Notes: generated from the sequence alone by a model not told the origin. A stretch of 64,000 bases of DNA from Lacinutrix jangbogonensis (GCF_000797445.1 NZ_JSWF01000046.1:1-64000); one strand, 5' to 3'. Counted from the stretch's first letter, positions 52,634 through 63,008 are shown. Numbers and translations are program-made.

Positions 52634-54682
52634 ATGTCTAAAAGATATACAATTACTGCCGCTTTACCATACACTAATGGACCCATACATATTGGTCATT
52701 TAGCTGGTGTTTATGTGCCCGCAGATATTTACGCGAGATACAAGCGCCTAACAGGAAATGATGTTGCATTTATTTGTGGAAGCGATGAGCATGGTGTGCC
52801 AATTACTCTTAAAGCAAAAAAAGAAGGTGTTACACCTCAAGAAATTGTAGATAGATATCATGCAATAATTAAGCAATCTTTTGAAGACTTTGGAATTACT
52901 TTCGATAACTATTCGCGTACATCGGCTCAAATTCACCATGATACAGCATCAGAATTTTTCATGAATTTGTATGATAAAAATGAATTTATTGAAGAAGTAA
53001 CGGAACAATTATACGACACTGAAGCTAATCAGTTTTTAGCAGACAGATTTGTTATTGGAACTTGCCCAAAATGTGGAAATGAAGAAAGTTATGGCGACCA
53101 ATGTGAAAATTGTGGAACGAGTCATAATGCTACAGATTTAATCAATCCTAAATCTGCAATCACAGGAAATGTGCCAAGTTTAAAAGAAACAAAACACTGG
53201 TTTTTGCCATTAAATAAACATGAAGCGTTTTTAAAAGAATGGATACTAGAAGGTCATAAAAAAGATTGGAAAGCTAATGTTTATGGGCAATGTAAATCTT
53301 GGTTAGATGATGGATTAAGACCAAGAGCAGTAACACGTGACCTTGATTGGGGAATTCCTGTTCCCGTTCCTGGAGGCGAAGGCAAAGTATTATACGTTTG
53401 GTTTGATGCGCCAATAGGTTATATTTCTGCAACCAAAGAATGGGCTGCAAAAGAAGGTAAAGATTGGGAACCGTATTGGAAAGATGAAGATACCAAATTA
53501 GTTCATTTTATTGGTAAAGATAATATTGTGTTTCACTGTATTATTTTTCCTGCCATGCTAAAAGCAGAAGGCTCTTATATTTTACCGGATAATGTACCTG
53601 CAAACGAGTTTCTAAATTTAGAAGGCAGTAAGTTATCAACCTCAAAAAACTGGGCCGTTTGGTTGCCAGACTATTTACAAGATTTTCCAGAAAAACAAGA
53701 TGTATTGCGTTATGCATTAACTGCAAATGCACCAGAAACTAAGGATAATGATTTTACTTGGAAAGATTTTCAAGCAAGAAACAATAACGAATTGGTTGCC
53801 ATTTTTGGGAATTTTATTAATCGTGTGGTTGTTTTAACCAATAAATATTACGAAGGTGTTGTTCCTGCTCCAAGCAATTTCTCTACAGTAGACGACGAAA
53901 CCCTAGCAACCATAAAAGCTTTCCCTAGTGTTATTGAAAGCTCTTTAGAACGTTACCGTTTTAGAGAAGCATCTCAAGAATTAATGAATTTAGCGCGTTT
54001 AGGAAATAAATATTTAGCAGACGAAGAACCTTGGAAATTAATAAAAACAGACGAAGTGCGTACAAAAACAATCATGTTTGTTGCCTTACAAATTGCATCA
54101 GCATTAGCAACTTTGTGCGAACCGTTTTTACCGTTTACTTCAACTAAATTAAAAAAGATATTAAACACTACAGAGAATTCTTGGAGCGACATTTCAACAA
54201 AAGAAACATTACTTCCTGCTAATCACCAAATAGAAAAAGGTGAATTGTTATTCTCTAAAATTGAAGACAGCGAAATACAAGCGCAAATAGAAAAATTAGA
54301 AGCTAGTAAAAAAGCTAACGAAACTGCAAATAAAGTTATAGAACCACAAAAAGATACCATTGCTTTCGACGATTTCACAAAACTTGATATGCGTGTTGGG
54401 ACAATTATCGAAGCTGAAAAAATGCCGAAAGCCAAAAAGCTTTTAGTATTAAAAGTAGATACCGGAATAGACGTTAGAACCATCGTTTCTGGAATTGCAG
54501 AAAGTTTTACAGCCGAAGAAGTCGTTGGTAAAAAAGTAACCGTTTTGGTTAATTTAGCACCAAGAGCTTTACGTGGTGTTGAAAGTGAAGGCATGATTTT
54601 AATGACCGAAAATGCAGAAGGGAAACTGGTGTTTGTAAATCCCGATGCTGCTGATGTTGGGAATGGATTACAAATAAATTAA
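52634..54682 (+). CDS. metG: Methionine--tRNA ligase
   Basis: Charges initiator and elongator tRNA-Met. A 682-residue synthetase with HIGH as PIHIGHLAG (about residues 15-23), a zinc knuckle [18 protein letters not shown] near 147-164, the KMSKS equivalent [10 protein letters not shown] near 336-345 and a C-terminal EMAP-II/Trbp111-type tRNA-binding domain ([29 protein letters not shown]). I start at [16 protein letters not shown]; 18 further codons upstream are AT-rich and unlike the family. Full length for the dimeric form. Confidence 0.97.
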   Translation: MSKRYTITAALPYTNGPIHIGHLAGVYVPADIYARYKRLTGNDVAFICGSDEHGVPITLKAKKEGVTPQEIVDRYHAIIKQSFEDFGITFDNYSRTSAQIHHDTASEFFMNLYDKNEFIEEVTEQLYDTEANQFLADRFVIGTCPKCGNEESYGDQCENCGTSHNATDLINPKSAITGNVPSLKETKHWFLPLNKHEAFLKEWILEGHKKDWKANVYGQCKSWLDDGLRPRAVTRDLDWGIPVPVPGGEGKVLYVWFDAPIGYISATKEWAAKEGKDWEPYWKDEDTKLVHFIGKDNIVFHCIIFPAMLKAEGSYILPDNVPANEFLNLEGSKLSTSKNWAVWLPDYLQDFPEKQDVLRYALTANAPETKDNDFTWKDFQARNNNELVAIFGNFINRVVVLTNKYYEGVVPAPSNFSTVDDETLATIKAFPSVIESSLERYRFREASQELMNLARLGNKYLADEEPWKLIKTDEVRTKTIMFVALQIASALATLCEPFLPFTSTKLKKILNTTENSWSDISTKETLLPANHQIEKGELLFSKIEDSEIQAQIEKLEASKKANETANKVIEPQKDTIAFDDFTKLDMRVGTIIEAEKMPKAKKLLVLKVDTGIDVRTIVSGIAESFTAEEVVGKKVTVLVNLAPRALRGVESEGMILMTENAEGKLVFVNPDAADVGNGLQIN

Positions 54683-54685
54683 CTA

Positions 54686-56098
54686 ATGCTTAGTAGACTA
54701 TTCTCGTTTATTCTTTTCTTATTAATCACATCAACAATTTCAGCACAAAGAAATTGGATAGTAATTGAAACAGGTTTACAAGATGAATATGTTAACCTCA
54801 AAGACGCCTTGCCAGTTGTTGATAAAGGCACTGGCAATATTGCTTTCTTTTTAAGAGAAAAAAAGCAAATAACAGGTTATTTGTATAACGAAAATCAGAA
54901 ATTAATTTCAAAAGTAGTTGTCGACGGTATTCCTAAAAAAAGCTGTAACATTATTGGTCATTCTATAAAAAACGATAATTACCTACTTTATTTTAAACGT
55001 AATTCTGGATTAAAATTTAGCTACCTAAAAGTAGATTTTAAAACAAAGACTTTTAATTTAGTAGACAATTTAGATATCGATTTTAAAAAGGAACAATTTA
55101 TAGAAAGTTTTGTAGATAAGGATAAATTTTATATTCTAACCTCTATTTATAGGACCTCGCAACTAAACCTTTATACTTTAGATAATAACGCGAAAATTGA
55201 TAAAAAAGAAATTCTATTAGCGGAAGGCCTAATAAAATCAGACACCGATTTAGTTGTCAATTTTAATAGTCTAATTTTTTCTTATGGTTCTAAAATCAAG
55301 AAGATTGAAGTTGGAGAACCGTTAGCATTAGAAAGTGTAACTGCTCAAACTAAAGTGTTCTATAAAGATGATAAAATATTATTAACAAATAACTTCTTTG
55401 GAAAGCGCACTTATATAGTAGACATTAATGTTTTAGACGGAACATTAACATTTAATGCTATAGAAAATGTAGGCTTTATTAAGGGAGAACTCAAATCTGG
55501 AATTAATTCTTTTATTTTCGACAATCATTATTTTAATGTGTATGCTACAAACGATAAACTTCAGTTTTCGGTTTATAGTTATCCAGAAATGGAGATGGTT
55601 AAAAGTTACAAAGTTGATAAGCATGAAAAAATAGATTTTAAGAATACAAAAATGATTCAAAAAGTAGGCGACAGTGAAAATCCTGGTCGCGTGCTTAATA
55701 ATACTTCTCAATATTTAAGAAAAATATCTAACCAATATTTGGGTGTTTCAGTGTATAAAGATTTTAATAATTATATAGTTACAATAGGCTCTACTAAACC
55801 TACTTCTGACACATTGACTGCCATTGGTTTAGTTCTCGGAGGAATGGCTGGCGGTGCTTTATTTGCTGCTTTTAGTCGTTATGAGCAAACAAAATCTGTA
55901 CAAATTCGATGTTTATTTGATGAAAACTTCAACCACAACTCCAACTTAATTACTGAAAATGGTTTCGATAAAATAAACGCATTCACAAAAGACTTTGGAC
56001 ACTTAGGTGCACAATCTGTATTTCGCTATAAAGATGACTATGTTTGGGGCTCTTTTAACCACAAAACAGGTTTATATAGATTATTTATTTTTGATTAG
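54686..56098 (+). CDS. Hypothetical exported protein, first of two tandem paralogues
   Basis: A 470-residue protein with signal peptide 1-21 (ending STISAQ). The body is rich in short beta-strands (YLYNENQKLISKVVVDGIP ... YLLYFKRNSGLKFSYLKVDFKTKTFNLVD), and near the C-terminus are SQYLRKISNQYLGVSVYKD and a Gly-rich hydrophobic stretch (IGLVLGGMAGGALFAAF). The whole suggests a propeller-like outer-membrane or periplasmic protein; I do not recognise a named family. It begins 3 bp after metG, so it may be co-transcribed, and is followed after 10 bp by a paralogue. Confidence 0.7.
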   Translation: MLSRLFSFILFLLITSTISAQRNWIVIETGLQDEYVNLKDALPVVDKGTGNIAFFLREKKQITGYLYNENQKLISKVVVDGIPKKSCNIIGHSIKNDNYLLYFKRNSGLKFSYLKVDFKTKTFNLVDNLDIDFKKEQFIESFVDKDKFYILTSIYRTSQLNLYTLDNNAKIDKKEILLAEGLIKSDTDLVVNFNSLIFSYGSKIKKIEVGEPLALESVTAQTKVFYKDDKILLTNNFFGKRTYIVDINVLDGTLTFNAIENVGFIKGELKSGINSFIFDNHYFNVYATNDKLQFSVYSYPEMEMVKSYKVDKHEKIDFKNTKMIQKVGDSENPGRVLNNTSQYLRKISNQYLGVSVYKDFNNYIVTIGSTKPTSDTLTAIGLVLGGMAGGALFAAFSRYEQTKSVQIRCLFDENFNHNSNLITENGFDKINAFTKDFGHLGAQSVFRYKDDYVWGSFNHKTGLYRLFIFD

Positions 56099-56108
56099 TA
56101 ATATCTTT

Positions 56109-57524
56109 ATGAAATATACTTTAGCACTACTTTTATTTATTATCTCTAATAATCTATTTGCACAACAAGAAGCGCTTTCGTTTAAAAATGGAGAGGTTTC
56201 AAAACGCGTTAAAAAAGATTCATACACCATTTCTAATGTAAATAATAATGAATTAGCGGTTGTAATAATTGAACGTAAAGATATCTATGCCTATTTATTT
56301 AGTTCAGATTTTAGTTTAAAATCTGAACTAAAAACAGAGAATATAAAATCTAAATACGATAAGGCGCTAGGTTATAGTTTAAATGATGGTATTTATCAGG
56401 TTTTATATACCAATGAAAACAAAAATAAATTTGCAGTTTTAAGCTTAGATTTCGATAGTTCAAGTGGAGTTTCAAATGAAATTAATATTGATTTAAAAGA
56501 CGATCTTCTTTTAGATGTTGTTAATTATAATAATAAATTATATCTGTTATCAACTAATAATGGCTTAACACTCAACATTAGCGTCTACAATAACAACCTT
56601 GGCTTTGATTTATTAAAGTCTTTTCATCTGGATGAAATAGAAAATGACACTAATTTAATGAGTTCTAAGGTTCAAATGGGCGTTTTTATTTTGGCAGGAA
56701 AAGAGAGCCCTAATATTACCAAAATTGATTCAAGAGTTGAAAATTCAATAGAGCAAACTTCTAATAAAAATAAGCTGTATCAAAAGGACCAATCTATAAT
56801 ACTTACATTCGATGTCAACGAGAAAGAAACTCAACTCTATACTATGGACCTAGAAAATTTAACTCTAGATTACAAAACGTATCCCTATCCAAAATCTAAA
56901 ACTACTGAATTTAAAAATTATAATTCTTTTATATATCAAGATCATATCTATCAAATGGCTTCATCAAAAGAAACTTTAAAATTTCAAATAAAAGACTTTG
57001 ATTATAATATTATTAAAGAATTTAATATCTACAGAGATCGACCTATTACATTCAAAAACTCACCAATAATACAAGAAGGCCAAACAGCTCTACCCTTTTT
57101 AACCAATAGAGAAATGGAACTAACTAAAAAGTATCTTAGAAAAATTAATGGTGGAAATATAGGAATTAGTGTTACTAAAAATAAAGGGTATTATTATTTA
57201 ACGTTAGGAGGTTTTCAAGTTATGCCTCCATCTGGAATGATGACTCCTGTTAACAGCGTTAATGGAACCTTTACTGGTTACAATACTACATATCTAAGTT
57301 ATAATAGTTATTCGACAACCAAATCAACTTATTTTAATTCTATTCTAGATTCAAAGTTTAATCATGTAAAAGGAAAATTACAGTCAAACATTTTTGATCA
57401 AATAGAGGAATATAAATCTAAGTTAAAGTATATAAGTGGCGAAGATGTGTTTTTCCATAATAACCAATTGTACTTTGGCTATTTCAATCAGAAAGAAAGC
57501 ACCTATCATCTCTTAAGGTTTTAG
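56109..57524 (+). CDS. Hypothetical exported protein, second of two tandem paralogues
   Basis: A 471-residue protein with signal peptide 1-19 (ending NLFAQ). It aligns in layout with the preceding gene: a start LSFKNGEVSKRVKKDSYTI, repeated strands, KKYLRKINGGNIGISVTKN matching the SQYLRKI segment of its neighbour, and the same length. A longer in-frame start overlaps the upstream gene and lacks a signal peptide at its front, so I rejected it. Function unknown. Confidence 0.7.
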   Translation: MKYTLALLLFIISNNLFAQQEALSFKNGEVSKRVKKDSYTISNVNNNELAVVIIERKDIYAYLFSSDFSLKSELKTENIKSKYDKALGYSLNDGIYQVLYTNENKNKFAVLSLDFDSSSGVSNEINIDLKDDLLLDVVNYNNKLYLLSTNNGLTLNISVYNNNLGFDLLKSFHLDEIENDTNLMSSKVQMGVFILAGKESPNITKIDSRVENSIEQTSNKNKLYQKDQSIILTFDVNEKETQLYTMDLENLTLDYKTYPYPKSKTTEFKNYNSFIYQDHIYQMASSKETLKFQIKDFDYNIIKEFNIYRDRPITFKNSPIIQEGQTALPFLTNREMELTKKYLRKINGGNIGISVTKNKGYYYLTLGGFQVMPPSGMMTPVNSVNGTFTGYNTTYLSYNSYSTTKSTYFNSILDSKFNHVKGKLQSNIFDQIEEYKSKLKYISGEDVFFHNNQLYFGYFNQKESTYHLLRF

Positions 57525-57535
57525 AAAAAATCATA

Positions 57536-58789
57536 TTAAACGATCATACCAGCGGCAACAGTTTCATTTGTAGTATCATCTACAAGTATAATACTTCCTG
57601 TTATTCTGTTTTCTCTGTAAGAATCTACCATAAGTGGTTTTGTAGTGCGTATTCTAACTTTAGAGATATCATTCATCAAGAGCTCTTTATCTTCATTATT
57701 TCGGTTTAGACTATTAACATCTATCTTGTAAATAACCTCTTTAATTATTGCCTTTTGACTGTTAGATGTGTGTTTTATAGTGTATTTAGCTCTAGGTTTT
57801 GCTGCCGTATTATTTAACCAACAGAGCATGACTTCTATATCCTGAGACGCTTCTGGTTTATTGTTAGAGCGTACAATCATGTCTCCTCTTCCAATATCGA
57901 TGTCGTCTTCCAACGTCATAGAAATTGACATAGGAACAAAAGCTTCTTTTAGGCTCTCGTCTAGAGTGTCTATAGACTTAATTTTTGAAGTAAATCCTGA
58001 TGGCATTATCGTGACCTCATCACCTGTTCTAAACACACCACTTGCTATTCTACCAGCATAACCACGATAATCTCTAAATTCATTGCTTTGCGGTCTTAAA
58101 ACGGTTTGTACGGGAAAACGTGCATCTACCTTATTAGTATCGCTACTAATATGCATGGTCTCTAATACATGTAACATAGGAGCGTCTTGATACCAATCCA
58201 TGTTCTTAGACTTATTAACCACATTATCACCTAATAATGCGCTAATTGGTATAAAACGAATATCTTTTACTAGCATTTTTGAGGCTATTTCTTCAAACTG
58301 AGCAACGATATTATTGTATGCTTTTTCAGAAAAATCTACTAAATCCATCTTGTTCACACAAACAATAATGTGTGGTATTTGTAATAATGATGCTATAAAA
58401 GCATGTCTTTTAGTTTGCTCAATAACGCCATGTCTAGCATCTATTAAGATAATTGCCACATTAGCAGTTGATGCACCAGTAACCATATTACGTGTGTATT
58501 GTATATGTCCCGGTGTGTCTGCAATTATAAATTTACGTTTTGGTGTTGTAAAATATCTGTAAGCAACATCAATAGTTATTCCTTGTTCACGCTCATCCCT
58601 TAACCCATCTGTAAACAAAGCTAAATCAACACCTTCATGACCTCTTTTTTTACTAGTATTGGTAATCGCCTCTAATTGGTCTTCAAATATTGATTTTGAA
58701 TCGTAAAGTAAACGACCTATTAAAGTACTTTTTCCGTCATCTACACTTCCGGCTGTTGTAAAACGTAATAATTGATTGTTATCTAACAT
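57536..58789 (-). CDS. cysN: Sulfate adenylyltransferase subunit 1 (GTPase)
   Basis: The GTPase subunit that drives APS formation by CysD. A 417-residue EF-Tu-like protein: P-loop AGSVDDGKSTLIGRLLYDSK (residues 13-32), DTPGH near 91-95, NKMD near 146-149, then two beta-barrel domains (FPVQTVLRPQSNEFRDYRGYAG). It ends without a CysC fusion domain, consistent with a separate cysC here. Last gene of the cys operon. Confidence 0.95.
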   Translation of the reverse strand: MLDNNQLLRFTTAGSVDDGKSTLIGRLLYDSKSIFEDQLEAITNTSKKRGHEGVDLALFTDGLRDEREQGITIDVAYRYFTTPKRKFIIADTPGHIQYTRNMVTGASTANVAIILIDARHGVIEQTKRHAFIASLLQIPHIIVCVNKMDLVDFSEKAYNNIVAQFEEIASKMLVKDIRFIPISALLGDNVVNKSKNMDWYQDAPMLHVLETMHISSDTNKVDARFPVQTVLRPQSNEFRDYRGYAGRIASGVFRTGDEVTIMPSGFTSKIKSIDTLDESLKEAFVPMSISMTLEDDIDIGRGDMIVRSNNKPEASQDIEVMLCWLNNTAAKPRAKYTIKHTSNSQKAIIKEVIYKIDVNSLNRNNEDKELLMNDISKVRIRTTKPLMVDSYRENRITGSIILVDDTTNETVAAGMIV

Positions 58790-58908
58790 TTTTATTTTTT
58801 AAAATTTGAGAAAAACTTTATACTAGTTTCTCCAGCGGCCTGCAAACAAAATATATTTTATTTTTGGTACTGCTTAAGGTTCTCTTTTCAAGAATAATAT
58901 ATTACGTC

Positions 58909-59813
58909 CTAGAAATAGCCTTGACGTTTTCTGTCTTCCATAGCAGATTCTGATCGCTTATCATCACTTCTATTGCCGCGCTCAGTATTTCTCATCCCTG
59001 CTACTTCTGTCGCAATTTTCTCTAAGGTATCTGCTTCAGACTCGTCTCCTCCTGTAATTGTAATATCTCCTAAGGTTCTGAATCGTATTTTTTTGGTTAC
59101 CACTTCTTCATGGTCTTCTAAAACTAAAAATTCTGAATTTGGAATCCAAGTATCTTGTCTCCAAACCACTTCTCTTTCATGTGCAAAATACAAAGAAGGA
59201 ATTGCAATGTTTTCTCTTTTTATATAGTTCCAAACATCCATTTCTGTCCAGTTACTAATTGGAAATGCTCTAAAATGTTCGCCTTCAAAATGTCTACCGT
59301 TAAAGATATTCCATAATTCTGGTCTTTGGTTTTTTGGGTCCCATTGTCCAAAATCATCACGATGAGAAAAGAAACGTTCTTTTGCTCTTGCTTTTTCTTC
59401 GTCACGTCGTCCGCCGCCAATTGCGCAATCTATTTTATTAGATTCGATGGCATCTAAAAGTGTTGTTATTTGAAGGGCATTACGTGTTGCATTTTTTCCT
59501 TTTTCTTCGGCTACTCTTCCATCATCAATAGATTCTTGAACTGAACCTACAATTAGTTTCACACCCAATTTATTAATAATAGCATCTCTAAACTGGATTG
59601 TTTCCGGAAAATTATGTCCTGTATCCACATGCATTAATGGAAAAGGAATTTTTGCAGGATAAAATGCTTTTTGTGCTAAATGAGTTACCAGAATGGAGTC
59701 TTTACCTCCAGAGAATAATATTACTGGATTTTCAAATTGTGCCCAGACTTCACGTAGAATATAGATGGCTTCACTTTCTACTCGTCTAAATAATTTAAGT
59801 AATATTTACTCAT
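58909..59813 (-). CDS. cysD: Sulfate adenylyltransferase subunit 2, frameshifted near its N-terminus
   Basis: Catalyses ATP plus sulfate to APS with CysN. From the second codon region the product reads SEAIYILREVWAQFENPVILFSGGKDSI (PP-loop SGGKDS), MHVDTGHNFPETIQFRDAI, IGGGRRDEEKARAKERFFS and SNWTEMDVWNYI, all typical. The natural start is the ATG at 59811-59813 giving MSKYYLNYLDE, which overlaps the cysC stop. One A is missing near 59780 (the family has LDELESEA, needing CTAACTC where CTACTC is read), so the reading frame breaks after about 11 codons. With one base restored the length is 301 residues, exactly normal. Sequencing error or a real knockout. Confidence 0.85.
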
Positions 59814-60432
59814 CGCTAAATTTTAATTTTGATTTGATGTGATTCATTATAAACTGAACAGCATCCTCAACCGTTTGTTCTTCTGTTCTAATTTCTATTT
59901 CAGGATTTTCTGGTGCTTCATAAGGTGCAGAAATTCCTGTCATGTTTTTAATCTCACCAGCTCTTGCTTTTTTATACAAGCCTTTAACATCTCTACGCTC
60001 GCATTCCTCTAAACTAGTGTTTATGTAAATCTCTACAAAGTTAACATCTTTAACGATATTTCTAATATTCTCTCTGTCTTTTTTATACGGAGAAACAAAT
60101 GCTGCTAATACAACTAAACCAGCATCTACCATTAAATTTGCTGTTTCAGCTATGCGTCTTATATTTTCTGTTCTGTCTTCAGGTGTAAAAGTCAAATCTT
60201 GATTTATCCCTTTTCTAATATTATCACCATCAAGCGTATAGGTCTTTACTCCTTTTTTATGTAAAGCTTGTTCTACTACATTAGCTATTGTTGATTTGCC
60301 GGAACCTGAAAGCCCTGTAAACCATATTAAAAAAGAGTTGTGCTTATTTAAAGCTCTTCTATCTTCTTTATTAACCTGATAATCTTGAGTAATTATATGT
60401 TTACTAATGTCAGTCTTTTTTTGTTCTTTCAT
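59806..60432 (-). CDS. cysC: Adenylyl-sulfate kinase
   Basis: Phosphorylates APS to PAPS. A 208-residue kinase with Walker A WFTGLSGSGKSTIANVVEQAL near residues 33-53, DGDNIRKGINQDLTF (APS binding), FVSPYKKDRENIR and VEIYINTSLEECERRDVKGLYKKARAGEIKNMTGISAPYE. Its start overlaps the DUF2061 gene by 23 bases and its end overlaps cysD by 8 bases, so translation is coupled. Confidence 0.95.
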   Translation of the reverse strand: MKEQKKTDISKHIITQDYQVNKEDRRALNKHNSFLIWFTGLSGSGKSTIANVVEQALHKKGVKTYTLDGDNIRKGINQDLTFTPEDRTENIRRIAETANLMVDAGLVVLAAFVSPYKKDRENIRNIVKDVNFVEIYINTSLEECERRDVKGLYKKARAGEIKNMTGISAPYEAPENPEIEIRTEEQTVEDAVQFIMNHIKSKLKFSDE

Positions 60433-60841
60433 CTAAACCGTAATTTATTTTATACCATAATCTTTCATGGAAATAATATAATATCATTTTTGTTACTACT
60501 TCCGCAAAACCAATTTTTAATCCTGTTAATGGGTTTCCAGAAATAAACCAAGCTAATAGCATGGTGTCTAAGGTGCCTATAAAACGCCAAGTTATAGTCT
60601 TTGCTATGTGTCTTTTTCTGCTTTCTAGCTTTACACCATCTTTAGTGAGGTTTATTTTAAACCAAGCGCGTTCATGTAAATAATATAAAACCATTTTAGT
60701 TGCAACTTCCGCAAGGCCTATTTTTAAACCAGTAAATGGATCTCCAGATATAATCCATGATAAGATTACTGTATCTATGGTTCCTACAATTCTCCAAGTT
60801 ATGGTTTTTGCAATATGTCTTTTAAATGATGAATCCGACAT
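60410..60841 (-). CDS. Tandem DUF2061 membrane protein
   Basis: A 143-residue protein made of two DUF2061 repeats (about residues 7-65 and 75-135), each with KRHIAKTITWR(I/F)-GT-DT and a helix pair followed by LKIG-AE-KM-LYY-HER-W-KI. Two hydrophobic helices per repeat suggest an inner-membrane protein. It sits between cysQ and cysC with overlap/adjacency on both sides. I recall DUF2061 genes being linked to sulfate activation genes elsewhere. A role in sulfate or PAP(S) handling is inferred, not shown. Confidence 0.85.
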   Translation of the reverse strand: MSDSSFKRHIAKTITWRIVGTIDTVILSWIISGDPFTGLKIGLAEVATKMVLYYLHERAWFKINLTKDGVKLESRKRHIAKTITWRFIGTLDTMLLAWFISGNPLTGLKIGFAEVVTKMILYYFHERLWYKINYGLDERTKKD

Positions 60842-61639
60842 TTATTTAGAAACTAAAAACCAAGGGTTTAGTAAGTTTTCTTTGTTATATAGTAATTCTT
60901 GATTTGTTTCTTTTGAAATTACATGTATTCCAACAGCGTTACAAATTGCTTGCCCTGCTGCTGTATCCCATTCCATTGTTGGTGCAAATCTTGGGTAAAC
61001 ATCAGCATTACCTTCTGCAACTATACAAAATTTTAATGAGCTTCCTTTAGAAACGACTTCCACCTCTTTTCCTTCGTTTTTTATAGCATCTACAAAGTCC
61101 AAAGTTTCTGGACTCATATGCGAACGACTTCCTACTATTTGAACAGGGTTTGAGTTTAGCGCTTTTGGTTGTAATTTAACTGCAGCCCTATAAACAGCTT
61201 CAATAGAAACCTCATGAGAGTCAAGTTGCGCTTTAAACGCCTCATTTTCAGCAACGTTTGCAACATAAATAGTTTTAGTAACTGGCACATAAATAACACC
61301 TAATTCTGGCTTGCCATTTGTCACTAACGCAATGTTTACTGTAAACTCTCCATTACGTTTAATAAACTCTTTTGTGCCATCTACTGGATCTACAATCCAA
61401 CATTGGTTCCATCGTTTTCTAGTACTGTATTCGGTTTGTTTATTTTCTTCAGAAATAATTGGAATATTAGTTGGCACCAAAAAAGTATTTATAATATCGT
61501 TTGCTCTTGTATCTGCTTCGGTTAATGGCGATTTATCGTCTTTATATTCTACTTCAATTTTAGAGTTGTAGACGTCCATAATTACTTTACCTGCCTTTAA
61601 ACTAGCTTCAATTGCGATTTCTAATTGCTTATTTTTCAT
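60842..61639 (-). CDS. cysQ: 3'(2'),5'-bisphosphate nucleotidase CysQ
   Basis: Degrades PAP, the by-product of PAPS use, and so protects the pathway. The 265-residue inositol-monophosphatase-fold enzyme has SPLTEADTRAND near residues 38-49, ISEE near 60-63, the metal-binding WIVDPVDGTKEFIKRNGEFTVNIALV near 81-106 and the C-terminal APTMEWDTAAGQAICNAVG. Complete. First gene of the sulfate-activation operon; its stop touches the DUF2061 start. Confidence 0.93.
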   Translation of the reverse strand: MKNKQLEIAIEASLKAGKVIMDVYNSKIEVEYKDDKSPLTEADTRANDIINTFLVPTNIPIISEENKQTEYSTRKRWNQCWIVDPVDGTKEFIKRNGEFTVNIALVTNGKPELGVIYVPVTKTIYVANVAENEAFKAQLDSHEVSIEAVYRAAVKLQPKALNSNPVQIVGSRSHMSPETLDFVDAIKNEGKEVEVVSKGSSLKFCIVAEGNADVYPRFAPTMEWDTAAGQAICNAVGIHVISKETNQELLYNKENLLNPWFLVSK

Positions 61640-61764
61640 TTAAATTTAATATGTAACTGTTACAGTGTCTAACGATATTGCTATAACAACTTGGTTAAAC
61701 ATTTGCTAATTTAGTTTTTATTATAATATTTCTTTCCTTACTTTGTATTTTAAAGTTGAAATAA

Positions 61765-62238
61765 ATGAAAAAAATAATAGTACTTCTGCTTACGGCCTCA
61801 TTTTTGTTGTCTTGCAGTAGCTCAAAAGTTGTGAGGGAATCTCAAAAAACAATTAAAGGCCAATGGTCTCTTAACTCCGTAAATTATAGCGAAGCTGGAA
61901 CATACAAAATATCGTTGCTAAATGATGTTTCGAAGGAGTGTTTCGAAAACAGTACTTGGCAGTTTATTCCTAATAATAACTCTGGAACTTATAGTATATT
62001 GAATAGCGATTGCAATACTGGAGAAAGAAACTTCAATTTTACTATACAAGAAGTAGATAAAACCACAGGTTTATATAACTTTCTTTTAAAGCCGACAGAT
62101 GCCAAAGGAAAAAGTGAAACAAACCAAGGTTTTAGATTAAATCTGTCTCAATTATCGGATACAACCATGCAATGGCAACAAACAGTAACTGTAGATGGAA
62201 AACCTTTTATAATTAACATGAACTTTTCTAAACTATAA
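61765..62238 (+). CDS. Lipocalin-like lipoprotein
   Basis: A 157-residue lipoprotein (lipobox FLLSC, Cys17). The mature part begins KTIKGQWSLNSVNYSE, the GxW start typical of lipocalin-like domains, followed by regular beta-strands (TWQFIPNNNSGTYSI, NFNFTIQEVD, FRLNLSQLSDTTMQWQQTV). It is probably an outer-membrane-attached beta-barrel. It lies 6 bp upstream of the OmpA-type lipoprotein, in a likely two-gene operon. Confidence 0.75.
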   Translation: MKKIIVLLLTASFLLSCSSSKVVRESQKTIKGQWSLNSVNYSEAGTYKISLLNDVSKECFENSTWQFIPNNNSGTYSILNSDCNTGERNFNFTIQEVDKTTGLYNFLLKPTDAKGKSETNQGFRLNLSQLSDTTMQWQQTVTVDGKPFIINMNFSKL

Positions 62239-62244
62239 TTTATT

Positions 62245-62952
62245 ATGAAATCAAAAATATATAAAATTTCGAGTGCACTATTAACTTTATTATTGGTGTT
62301 TACTTTATCCAACTGCAACGCTGTAAAAAATACGAATAATAAGCAAAAAGGAGCCGTAATTGGGGCTACAGGTGGTGCCATTTTAGGTGCTATTATTGGT
62401 AACAATGTTGGAAAAGGTGGTAATGGCGAACTAGGAGCAATTATCGGCGGAGTTCTTGGTGGTGGTGCAGGTGTACTTATTGGTAATAAAATGGATAAGC
62501 AGGCTCAAAAAATTGAAAATGAAATTCCTGGTGCTGTTGTAGAACGTGTTGACGATGCTATTGTAATTACTTTCGATGAAAATAGTGGTGTTTATTTTGA
62601 CACAGCAAAATTTTATGTTAATGATGCTTCACAAGTAAACTTGAATAAATTAATTGGGATTTTCAAAGAGTATCCAGATACCAATATTCTAGTAGTAGGC
62701 CACACAGACAGTGTGGGAACGGAAGAAAGTAATATGACTCTTTCTAAAAACAGAGCCTACGCCGTAACAAATTATATTACAGGCAAAGGTGTAAATGGTG
62801 TAAGACTTGAAACCAATTGGTATGGAGAAACTCAACCAAAGCATGATAATTCGAATGCAGAAGGCAGAGCGAAAAACAGACGTGTAAATATTGCGATTGT
62901 TCCAAACGAAAAAATGAAGAATGATGCCGAAACAGAAGCTGGTGAAAACTAA
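62245..62952 (+). CDS. OmpA-family lipoprotein with glycine zipper
   Basis: A 235-residue lipoprotein (lipobox LSNC, Cys24). Residues about 38-86 are a glycine-zipper segment (GAVIGATGGAILGAIIGNNVGKGGN), and residues about 115-225 an OmpA C-terminal peptidoglycan-binding domain (NILVVGHTDSVGTEESNMTLSKNRAYAVTNYI ... NAEGRAKNRRVNIAI) with the DAP-contacting Asp and Arg present. It should tether the outer membrane to peptidoglycan. Followed by a terminator. Confidence 0.93.
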   Translation: MKSKIYKISSALLTLLLVFTLSNCNAVKNTNNKQKGAVIGATGGAILGAIIGNNVGKGGNGELGAIIGGVLGGGAGVLIGNKMDKQAQKIENEIPGAVVERVDDAIVITFDENSGVYFDTAKFYVNDASQVNLNKLIGIFKEYPDTNILVVGHTDSVGTEESNMTLSKNRAYAVTNYITGKGVNGVRLETNWYGETQPKHDNSNAEGRAKNRRVNIAIVPNEKMKNDAETEAGEN

Positions 62953-62972
62953 CTAATAAAATTTAATATTTG

Positions 62973-63008
62973 AAGGCCTCATTAGTAAATAATGAGGCCT
63001 TTTTTTTA
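62973..63008. terminator. Bidirectional intrinsic terminator
   Basis: AAGGCCTCATTA/TAATGAGGCCTT arms with a 5-base loop, followed by a T-run that extends into the end of the convergent gene. Confidence 0.9.
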
